Program-made: the position numbers and the translations under genes | From: JAZDMK01 sp043800975 | GTDB lineage: Bacteria; Bacteroidota; Bacteroidia; Bacteroidales; JAHJDW01 | Direction: 5' to 3' | NCBI GenBank assembly: GCA_043800975.1 | Contig: JAZDMK010000207.1 | Span: forward strand, 1-8,334 | Length of the DNA: 8,334 nt | Shown here: positions 1-5,402 of the stretch, one piece after another | How positions within the stretch are numbered: position 1 is the first letter of the stretch | Layout: every line of letters begins with the position of its first letter | The notes under the pieces: model-generated | Told to the model about the DNA's origin: nothing | Databases searched by the model: none | What the model saw: only the letters and a program-made list of their open reading frames with translations

Positions 1-24
1 AAAAAAGTAATACAAAAAAGAAAT

Positions 25-29
25 AGGAG
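25..29 (+). promoter_or_regulatory. Shine-Dalgarno sequence of the M56/TonB gene
   Basis: AGGAG lies 7 bases before the ATG at 37. It is a good Shine-Dalgarno match and supports that start. It is unusual here: none of the other protein genes in the window has a comparable motif. A real SD at this gene fits translation as a downstream member of an operon whose first gene lies left of the window. Confidence 0.6.
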
Positions 30-36
30 ATTTGTT

Positions 37-1275
37 ATGGAATACATTATCATAAACCTTTTAAAAACATCAGTCAGCTTGATATTGCTGTTTCTGATAT
101 ACAAACTGCTGTTTCAGCGTGTTCGTTTTTTTGAATGGAACCGTGCGTATCTTTTGGGTTCAATTATTTTCTCGTTAATACTTCCTTTCATAAGCTTTTC
201 GAATGCTTCTGTACAGGAAATAGCATCAAGTAATTCATACACACTGAATGCTGTTACTGTGGAGCCCGGGCAGATAATTCAAAGTTCTGGTTTTGTCATG
301 AATTATGTAAGTTGGATCATTGGAATATATGTGGCAGGTCTTCTCTTTTATTTTCTTCTTTTTATCATTAAACTGATTCGAATTTCTGCTGTTGTAAAGA
401 AATTTGGTGTTGTCATGCACGACGGGATTCCTTTGGTAATAATGGATAATGATCATGCTCCCTTCTCGTTCTTTAAATGGGTTTTTATCAATAAAAATCT
501 TTCAGAGGAGGATCTGAAAAAAATTATTGATCATGAGTTGGTTCATACAGAACAAAAACACACACTGGATATGATATTAATCGAACTGATTTCTGCATCC
601 CAGTGGTTCAATCCGGTAGTGCGTATGTACAGAAAGTCATTGCAGGAAGTGCATGAATACCTCGCCGATGAAGGTGTGCTGAAAAAAGGATATGAAAAGA
701 GTTCTTATCAGGAACTGTTACTTACGATATCGCTGAATACGTCTGTCAGCGGCTTAACAAATAATTTCAATCGTTCACTAATTAAAAGGAGAATTATTAT
801 GATGACAAAACAAAAACAGAATGGCATTGCAAAACTAATGTATTTGATTGCCATTCCGGCAGCATTGCTGCTGATGATCTCATTTACCAGTCCTGTCCAG
901 ATTTCGGGCAGCAGTGTAAATAACAACGGACTTCATCAATCACTTCCAATTGCACCAGAAGGTGATGTTACGATGCCTGAATATCCCGGCGGGCCCGAAG
1001 CCATGTCTGCTTTCATGTTAAAAAATATTGTTTATCCAAAAAAGGCAAAAGAAAACAATATTACCGGAAAAGTAATGATCGATTTTGTAGTGGATAAAAC
1101 AGGAAAAGTGAAAGATGTAACGGTTAAAAAATCTGTGGATCCCGAGCTTGATGCCGAGGCCCTTCGCGTTATTAAGATGATGCCCAACTGGAAACCCGGA
1201 AAAAAGGACGGACAACCCATAGACATTCAATTAACCCTGCCTGTTAGTTTTAAACTGGAAGATAAAAAGAAATAG
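37..1275 (+). CDS. M56 family (BlaR1-like) membrane metallopeptidase with C-terminal TonB domain
   Basis: Predicted inner-membrane zinc peptidase of 412 residues. Hydrophobic helices are visible at about 3-25, 37-55 and 89-113. The M56 core follows, with HELVH (H166, E167, H170), the HEXXH zinc/catalytic motif, and a downstream E-Y-L-A-D segment (E207, D211) of the kind that gives the third ligand. A fourth helix lies at about 266-283. Residues about 311-406 form a TonB C-terminal (energy-transducer type) domain beginning with PEYPGGPEAM and containing the usual GKVMIDFVVDKTGKV and NWKPGKKDGQPI segments. In the BlaR1/MecR1 family the peptidase responds to an external signal and inactivates a BlaI/MecI repressor. 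Bacteroidota relatives often end in a TonB domain, whose partner is usually unknown. The start is backed by AGGAG at 25-29. A BlaI-like gene is expected just upstream, outside the window. The fold assignment is firm; the signal and target are not known. Confidence 0.92.
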   Translation: MEYIIINLLKTSVSLILLFLIYKLLFQRVRFFEWNRAYLLGSIIFSLILPFISFSNASVQEIASSNSYTLNAVTVEPGQIIQSSGFVMNYVSWIIGIYVAGLLFYFLLFIIKLIRISAVVKKFGVVMHDGIPLVIMDNDHAPFSFFKWVFINKNLSEEDLKKIIDHELVHTEQKHTLDMILIELISASQWFNPVVRMYRKSLQEVHEYLADEGVLKKGYEKSSYQELLLTISLNTSVSGLTNNFNRSLIKRRIIMMTKQKQNGIAKLMYLIAIPAALLLMISFTSPVQISGSSVNNNGLHQSLPIAPEGDVTMPEYPGGPEAMSAFMLKNIVYPKKAKENNITGKVMIDFVVDKTGKVKDVTVKKSVDPELDAEALRVIKMMPNWKPGKKDGQPIDIQLTLPVSFKLEDKKK

Positions 1276-1294
1276 CATTCGATTTCTTTTTACG

Positions 1295-1330
1295 AAGCCC
1301 GCATAATCGTAAGGTTGTACGGGCTTTTTT
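1295..1330 (+). terminator. Rho-independent terminator after the M56/TonB gene
   Basis: AAGCCCG at 1295-1301 pairs perfectly with CGGGCTT at 1320-1326 around an 18-base loop, and a run of six T (1325-1330) follows. It lies 19 bases after the stop codon and separates this unit from the phosphomannomutase gene. Confidence 0.85.
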
Positions 1331-1417
1331 AATGAAAAGAGATTTTTATTAAATGAAATTGTTGAAGCAGACAGAATGTTTAACCTTATATAAATTCCTA
1401 ATTTTTAGAATCTGTCA

Positions 1418-1425
1418 TATCTTTG
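1418..1425 (+). promoter_or_regulatory. Bacteroidota -7 promoter box (TATCTTTG) of the phosphomannomutase gene
   Basis: TATCTTTG matches the Bacteroidota housekeeping-sigma -7 consensus TAnnTTTG exactly and ends 13 bases before the ATG at 1439. That would give a very short leader. No good -33 TTTG is seen at the expected distance; the region there is only AT-rich. The same octamer occurs before the tRNA gene on the other strand (4771-4778), which supports it being functional. Confidence 0.55.
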
Positions 1426-1438
1426 AAAAAAAAGAATT

Positions 1439-2779
1439 ATGTCAGCTGCTTTTCATGCTTACGATATTCGCGGTGTTTACAACCGTGATTTTAACAAAGA
1501 AGATGTATACCGTATCGGATATTTCCTGCCGGAAGTGCTCAATGCAAAAAAGATTCTCATCGGTCGTGATGTCAGAGAATCATCCCCTGAAATTCATGAA
1601 TATTTAATAAAAGGACTAACCGATGCAGGCGCTGAAGTTTTGGATTTGGGCCTTGCTACTACACCCATGGTGTATTGGGGAACAGCACGTTTTGGTTTTG
1701 ATGCGTCAGTGATGATAACAGCCAGCCACAATCCAAAAGAATACAACGGGCTCAAAGTGTCGCGCAAAGATGCATTACCTGTGGGTTATGATACAGGACT
1801 CCATCTGATTGAAGAAAAAATAAAAAATGAAGTGGGTGAAAAGAAGCAGGGTTCTGTGACTTTGTTTGATTTTAAAGAAGACTATCTGGAATTTCTGTCT
1901 CAATACAAATCTGATTTTTCAAACCTGAATATTACAATAGATATTTCGAATGGAATGTCGGGGTTGCTTGCCAGGCCTTTGTTCGGTGACGCACCGCATT
2001 ATCTGTTTGAAGATTTGGATGGCACATTTCCCAATCATGAACCCAATCCTTTGGTTGAGGAAAATCTGATTCAGATCAAAGAAGATGTATTAAAAAACAA
2101 AAGCGATCTGGGTGTCATCTTCGATGGCGATGCCGACCGCGTGATGTTTGTGGATGAGCATGCCAATTTTATCAGTCCTGATTTGATGATTGCATTACTG
2201 GGTCATTATTTTCTGGAAGAGAAAGGGCTGAAAGGAAAAGTAATTCAGGACATACGTACATCAAAAGCAGTAGGTGAATATTTAAAACTCATGGGTGGTG
2301 ACATGCATATGTGGCGCGTGGGACGTGCGTATGCTGCGCTCAAGCTCCGTGAGATTGATGGCATTTTTGGCGGTGAGCTGGCAGGACATTATTACTTCAA
2401 GGATTTTTATTACAGCGATTCCGGACTGCTCGCGGCTTTGCTGATGCTGGGCATCTTTTCGCGCATGAAGAAAAAAGGAATTTCTGTTTCACAAGCTATC
2501 AGTAAAATAAGAGTCTACGAAAACAGTGGAGAGATAAATTTTAAAATTTCGCAGAAAAAAGAAGCCATGGATGCTGTGAAAAACTTCTTTGAACAAAAAG
2601 AAAAACCATCTGCCTTCTTTGATTTCGATGGCTATCGTGTTGAGTATCCCGACTGGTGGTTCAATATCCGTCCTTCGAACACAGAGCCTTATCTCAGATT
2701 GCTGGTAGAAGCAAAAAGCAAAGAATTGCTTGATACTAGGGTAGGAGAGATTAAAAAAATAATTTCTGAGTTTCACTAA
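1439..2779 (+). CDS. phosphomannomutase/phosphoglucomutase (alpha-D-phosphohexomutase family)
   Basis: Cytoplasmic enzyme that interconverts hexose 6-phosphate and hexose 1-phosphate, most likely mannose, giving the precursor of GDP-mannose. The length of 446 residues is normal for bacterial PMM/PGM. All four family signatures are present in order: the phosphoserine loop TASHNP (94-99, S96 as the phosphorylated serine), the metal loop DGDADR (229-234), the sugar-specificity loop GGELAGH (311-317, GEXXGH type), and the phosphate-binding loop RPSNTEP (411-417). The N-terminus AFHAYDIRGVYN is also typical. The ATG at 1439 follows a promoter-like box directly and gives the family N-terminus, so the start is well supported. 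The gene stands alone between a terminator and a convergent gene, with which its stop overlaps by 4 bases. Whether mannose or glucose phosphate is preferred, or both, cannot be told from the motifs. Confidence 0.95.
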   Translation: MSAAFHAYDIRGVYNRDFNKEDVYRIGYFLPEVLNAKKILIGRDVRESSPEIHEYLIKGLTDAGAEVLDLGLATTPMVYWGTARFGFDASVMITASHNPKEYNGLKVSRKDALPVGYDTGLHLIEEKIKNEVGEKKQGSVTLFDFKEDYLEFLSQYKSDFSNLNITIDISNGMSGLLARPLFGDAPHYLFEDLDGTFPNHEPNPLVEENLIQIKEDVLKNKSDLGVIFDGDADRVMFVDEHANFISPDLMIALLGHYFLEEKGLKGKVIQDIRTSKAVGEYLKLMGGDMHMWRVGRAYAALKLREIDGIFGGELAGHYYFKDFYYSDSGLLAALLMLGIFSRMKKKGISVSQAISKIRVYENSGEINFKISQKKEAMDAVKNFFEQKEKPSAFFDFDGYRVEYPDWWFNIRPSNTEPYLRLLVEAKSKELLDTRVGEIKKIISEFH

Positions 2780-4623
2780 AGGTCAATGTATTCCTGAAAT
2801 ACAACCTGGAGCATCGCTTTTCCCATATTCAGAATTTTTTCATTCCTCTGTGGCGTGCAGTTGTTTTTTTGAAAAATTACCTGCTTTGAATTGTGATCAT
2901 AAACAATTACTTGATCATCTGTGATTATTCCGAAGCCATTGTCAAATGCATAGAACGCATAATGCGGTCCGCAGGGATTGAACAAATTTTTGCTGTAAGG
3001 AAATCCCTTGGAATTAATTCGGAGCTGCTGCAGAAGACTGGCAGCAAAGTCTGTTTGTGATCCGACCGAAGAAATAATTTTATCGGAATACTCTGGTTTC
3101 AGCGCCCCGCCCAGCAAAAGCAAAGGAATGTGATGGCGGATATAATCGTTTTTACTTCTGCTCTGCGGATAGGAATGGGCATGATCGGAAGTGATAATAA
3201 ACAAAGTGTTTTTGTACCAATTGGTTTTCTTAGCTTTTTGAATGTACTGAAACACGCAGCCATCGGTATACCGAATTGTGTTTTTGTATTTTCCTGCATC
3301 GTTATCATTACTGAAAACCTGCGGTACATCGGCATCAAAAGGCTCATGGCTGGTGGATGTCATGAGGATGCTGAAGAAAGGACTTTTATCCGTGGCCGCT
3401 TCATTCAAATGACAATTGAAAAGTTCTTCATCGTAGGCGCCCCACTGTGTAGTACGTTTCCATTTACGGGAATCTTTTCCCAGTAGTTTTGTAAACCCAG
3501 ATGCATTTAGGTAGGAACGCGTATTTGCAAATTCCAGTTTTCCGGAATAATAATAATTCAAAGAATAATGCTGGCCGTCCAGTGTCTTTCCAATATTGGG
3601 AAGTTTCTCAAATTTTCCAAAATTTCGCAACACGGAAACTGTTGGCTGCGCGGGGAATCCGCTGATAAACGAAATTAGTCCCTGCTCGGTTCGGAATCCG
3701 GTTGCATAAAACCGATTGAACAAAAGTCCTTCGTGCGTAAGGCTGTCGAGCCCGGGCATGATTTTTTCTTTTCCTCCCAGCGTTGTCATATTCTCTGCAC
3801 TGGCGCTTTCCAGCAGTATCAGTATGATGTTGGGGCGTGGTTGATTCAGAATATAAAAAGTGCTGTCACATTTTACAGAATTCATTTCCCGTACAATTCC
3901 TTTCGCACTGGCGTTATCCATGTATATATACGGATTTTTTGTAAGAACGGGTTTGGATAAAATTTCAATAAAATTCCAGAATCCGTTCAATGCCGAATAA
4001 TTCAGCACATCGTATTTTGAATAATATACCCACGATTTGTTCATTGGGTATTTCTGAAAGCCACCACGATACATTACTGGAAGTATTGCCAGCAGAAGAA
4101 CTGCAATTATAATATTTTGAATGCGTGCCCTGACAGGTTTTAGAGTGAAGCGGAATACTTTTTTGAAAAGAAGAAAGAATGCAGCAAATTCAAGAATAAA
4201 TACAAGAATGAAAAGCCATACAGGGACTGCCGAAAAAGATTGTACAGCTTCATCCGGGAACAGCATGTAGGAGACGGCTTTTGCATTTATTTTACTTCCC
4301 CAGCTGCTGTATAGTCCTAGATCGCCCAGGCCGATAAGGATGACGATAGCGGTAAGGACCAGCATGAAAATGTTAGAAATTTTTATCCATATTTTTTTAT
4401 TGGAAAAGAAACCGATACAGCTAAGAATGAAAGGGAGCGTAGTAAGATAAGCAGCTGCGGAAAGATTCATTCCAACACTTTGATAAAAGGAGCGGAGGAT
4501 AAGCGAGGCAGGGATTCCGCTCAGTTGGTTGTTAAAATAAAGAAGAAAGAACACCTGCTGAAAAAGAAACAATGCAAGCCAGAAGGCGAAGAATTTCAGG
4601 AAGGAGTGAAAAATTTGTTTCAT
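2776..4623 (-). CDS. LTA synthase family / sulfatase-fold membrane phospho-transferase
   Basis: Predicted inner-membrane enzyme with an extracytoplasmic alkaline-phosphatase/sulfatase-fold domain, related to LtaS and OpgB/MdoB, which transfer phosphoglycerol from lipid donors. From the preferred start it has 615 residues. Five hydrophobic helices (about 9-30, 49-73, 85-105, 135-153, 170-187) match the LtaS layout. The catalytic domain shows ILLLESASAENM (metal ligand E272), ATGFRTEQG (T312 as the likely nucleophile), TSTSHEPF (H426, substrate pocket) and SDHAHS (D480, H481, metal ligands). The conserved set is complete, so it should be active. An upstream in-frame ATG at 4677 would add 18 residues, but it lies in a hairpin 9 bases from the mature tRNA end. 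I therefore prefer the ATG at 4623, which leaves the first helix intact. Gram-negative Bacteroidota make no lipoteichoic acid, so the acceptor is unknown and a phosphoethanolamine donor is also possible. It ends tail to tail with the mutase, with no terminator seen between them. Confidence 0.88.
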   Translation of the reverse strand: MKQIFHSFLKFFAFWLALFLFQQVFFLLYFNNQLSGIPASLILRSFYQSVGMNLSAAAYLTTLPFILSCIGFFSNKKIWIKISNIFMLVLTAIVILIGLGDLGLYSSWGSKINAKAVSYMLFPDEAVQSFSAVPVWLFILVFILEFAAFFLLFKKVFRFTLKPVRARIQNIIIAVLLLAILPVMYRGGFQKYPMNKSWVYYSKYDVLNYSALNGFWNFIEILSKPVLTKNPYIYMDNASAKGIVREMNSVKCDSTFYILNQPRPNIILILLESASAENMTTLGGKEKIMPGLDSLTHEGLLFNRFYATGFRTEQGLISFISGFPAQPTVSVLRNFGKFEKLPNIGKTLDGQHYSLNYYYSGKLEFANTRSYLNASGFTKLLGKDSRKWKRTTQWGAYDEELFNCHLNEAATDKSPFFSILMTSTSHEPFDADVPQVFSNDNDAGKYKNTIRYTDGCVFQYIQKAKKTNWYKNTLFIITSDHAHSYPQSRSKNDYIRHHIPLLLLGGALKPEYSDKIISSVGSQTDFAASLLQQLRINSKGFPYSKNLFNPCGPHYAFYAFDNGFGIITDDQVIVYDHNSKQVIFQKNNCTPQRNEKILNMGKAMLQVVFQEYIDL

Positions 4624-4651
4624 TAAAACAGAATGGATCCTTAATAATGAA

Positions 4652-4683
4652 GGCCGTACTTTGATTAAGCTCAGCATACGGCC
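4652..4683 (-). terminator. Hairpin just after tRNA-Arg, possible terminator or processing signal
   Basis: GGCCGTA and TACGGCC (plus-strand 4652-4658 and 4677-4683) form a perfect 7-bp inverted repeat with an 18-base loop, beginning 3 bases after the mature tRNA 3' end. On the minus strand it is followed by TTCATTATT, which is T-rich but not a clean T tract. It may be a weak intrinsic terminator, or it may only define the tRNA trailer while transcription continues into the LTA-synthase-like gene. Confidence 0.45.
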
Positions 4684-4686
4684 CTG

Positions 4687-4759
4687 TGATCCAGGCTGGA
4701 TTCGAACCAGCGACCCACAGCTTAGAAGGCTGTTGCTCTATCCCCTGAGCTACTAGACC
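4687..4759 (-). tRNA. tRNA-Arg (anticodon TCT)
   Basis: The minus strand folds as a full cloverleaf of 73 bases. The acceptor stem GGTCTAG/CTGGATC contains two G-U pairs. The D arm is GCTC...GAGC. The anticodon stem ACAGC/GCTGT encloses the loop CTTCTAA, so the anticodon is TCT and reads AGA/AGG codons. The variable loop has 5 bases. The T arm is GCTGG-TTCGAAT-CCAGC and the discriminator is A. The three following bases are CAG, so CCA is not encoded and must be added after transcription, as is usual in Bacteroidota. Confidence 0.97.
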
Positions 4760-4770
4760 GATTGAAGGCG

Positions 4771-4778
4771 CAAAGATA
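4771..4778 (-). promoter_or_regulatory. Bacteroidota -7 promoter box (TATCTTTG) of the tRNA-Arg gene
   Basis: Read on the minus strand this is TATCTTTG, an exact match to TAnnTTTG, ending 11 bases before the tRNA 5' end. That is a suitable distance for a short precursor leader. TTTG occurs at 4796-4793, only 14 bases upstream instead of the usual 19-21, inside the T tract of the preceding terminator. The -33 element is therefore uncertain. Confidence 0.6.
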
Positions 4779-4793
4779 ATCAAAAAAAAGATC

Positions 4794-4818
4794 AAAAAAA
4801 AAGCTGCTTTGCAGCAGC
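4794..4818 (-). terminator. Rho-independent terminator of the YbjN-domain gene
   Basis: On the minus strand GCTGC-TGCAAA-GCAGC (4818-4803) is a 5-bp GC-rich hairpin with a 6-base loop, followed at once by nine T (4802-4794). It starts about 10 bases after the stop codon of the YbjN-domain gene. Its T tract runs into the region where the tRNA promoter would have its -33 element, so the end of one unit and the start of the next share bases. Confidence 0.82.
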
Positions 4819-4828
4819 CTTCTTAATT

Positions 4829-5254
4829 TTATTCAGCGCGTCCTCCGCCGAAATACTTTTGTTGCAGATAATCATCATATTCATCTGAATAATTGCCAAC
4901 ACGGTTGAACATAGCCATGGCTTCGTCTTTACTTAGTCCTTCCACTTCACGAACCGTTTTTACATAAATTGTGTTTTCATACTTGGTCATTGCACAGCCA
5001 TATAGTTTGTGATTGATTTCAAGTATTTCCGTTAAGAATTCTTCTTTGTTTTCATCTGGAATATTGCAGATGGGAGCCATAATCATAAGATAGCCCCAGT
5101 CATCATCATTTTGCCATACATCGATCCAAACCGAAGCAGAACCTTTTTTTAACTCCCATTGTCCCGGGTTTCCTCCACGACATACACTGGGATCGACGCC
5201 AAGCGTCTGTATGCAATCTTCTACAAGTGCATAGCATTTTTGTAAGTCAGCCAT
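4829..5254 (-). CDS. YbjN-domain (type III secretion chaperone-like fold) protein
   Basis: Small soluble protein of 141 residues with no signal peptide or membrane segment. Its pattern fits the YbjN / CesT-like chaperone fold: an N-terminal helix (about 3-18, LQKCYALVEDCIQTLG), beta strands with WELKKGSASVWIDVW (about 33-47) and WGYLMIMAPI (53-62), a helix around 69-82 (KEEFLTEILEINHKL), the strand segment MTKYENTIYVKTVREVEGL (89-107), and a C-terminal helical, acidic part with a tail ending in GGGRAE. Proteins of this type are thought to bind other proteins. No enzymatic residues are apparent and the partner is unknown. It is a single-gene unit closed by a strong terminator and divergent from the glycosyltransferase gene. 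The ATG at 5254 is the natural start, although no SD is visible before it. The family call is from pattern recognition only. Confidence 0.8.
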   Translation of the reverse strand: MADLQKCYALVEDCIQTLGVDPSVCRGGNPGQWELKKGSASVWIDVWQNDDDWGYLMIMAPICNIPDENKEEFLTEILEINHKLYGCAMTKYENTIYVKTVREVEGLSKDEAMAMFNRVGNYSDEYDDYLQQKYFGGGRAE

Positions 5255-5372
5255 AATTTCTTTTTTAAGTTAGAAAGCGAATATAAAAAGTTTTTTAGTG
5301 CATTGAATATTTTTTTTTGTTTTGTGATTAACACGAATGCATAGGAGAGTAATCCACTCATAAAAAATTCCT

Positions 5373-5380
5373 TACATTTG
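5373..5380 (+). promoter_or_regulatory. Bacteroidota -7 promoter box (TACATTTG) of the GT-C / methyltransferase-GT2 operon
   Basis: TACATTTG matches TAnnTTTG exactly and ends 22 bases before the ATG at 5403. No TTTG is present at the expected -33 distance, so the call rests on the -7 box and its position. It would drive both the GT-C gene and the overlapping downstream gene. Confidence 0.48.
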
Positions 5381-5402
5381 CCGGAATTAAAGCAAAATTG
5401 AA

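Noticed and set aside
2..10. AAA AAG TAA as the last codons of an upstream BlaI-like repressor gene
   Set aside because: The position suits an operon with the M56 gene, but two lysine codons and a stop in AT-rich DNA are not evidence. The gene itself would be outside the window.
1353..1607. Plus-strand open frame of 84 codons before and inside the mutase gene
   Set aside because: It covers the mutase promoter region and then overlaps its start in another frame. The translation looks like no known family, and the mutase motifs are clear in the competing frame.
3130..3486. Plus-strand open frame of 118 codons opposite the LTA-synthase-like gene
   Set aside because: It lies fully antisense to the catalytic domain, whose frame is strongly conserved. 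No promoter box, SD or recognisable family.
4687..4759. tRNA-Arg as an integration (att) site for a mobile element
   Set aside because: No second copy of the tRNA 3' sequence and no integrase or transposase gene was found in the window.
4532..4795. Minus-strand open frame of 87 codons running through the tRNA, with GLVAQGIEQQPSKLWVAGSNPA
   Set aside because: This peptide is the well-known false translation of a tRNA gene read through its D, anticodon and T arms. The rest overlaps the LTA-synthase-like gene in another frame.
5278..5285. TATATTCG on the minus strand as promoter of the YbjN-domain gene
   Set aside because: One mismatch to TAnnTTTG and no -33 element at a suitable distance, in a very AT-rich region. 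Too weak to list.
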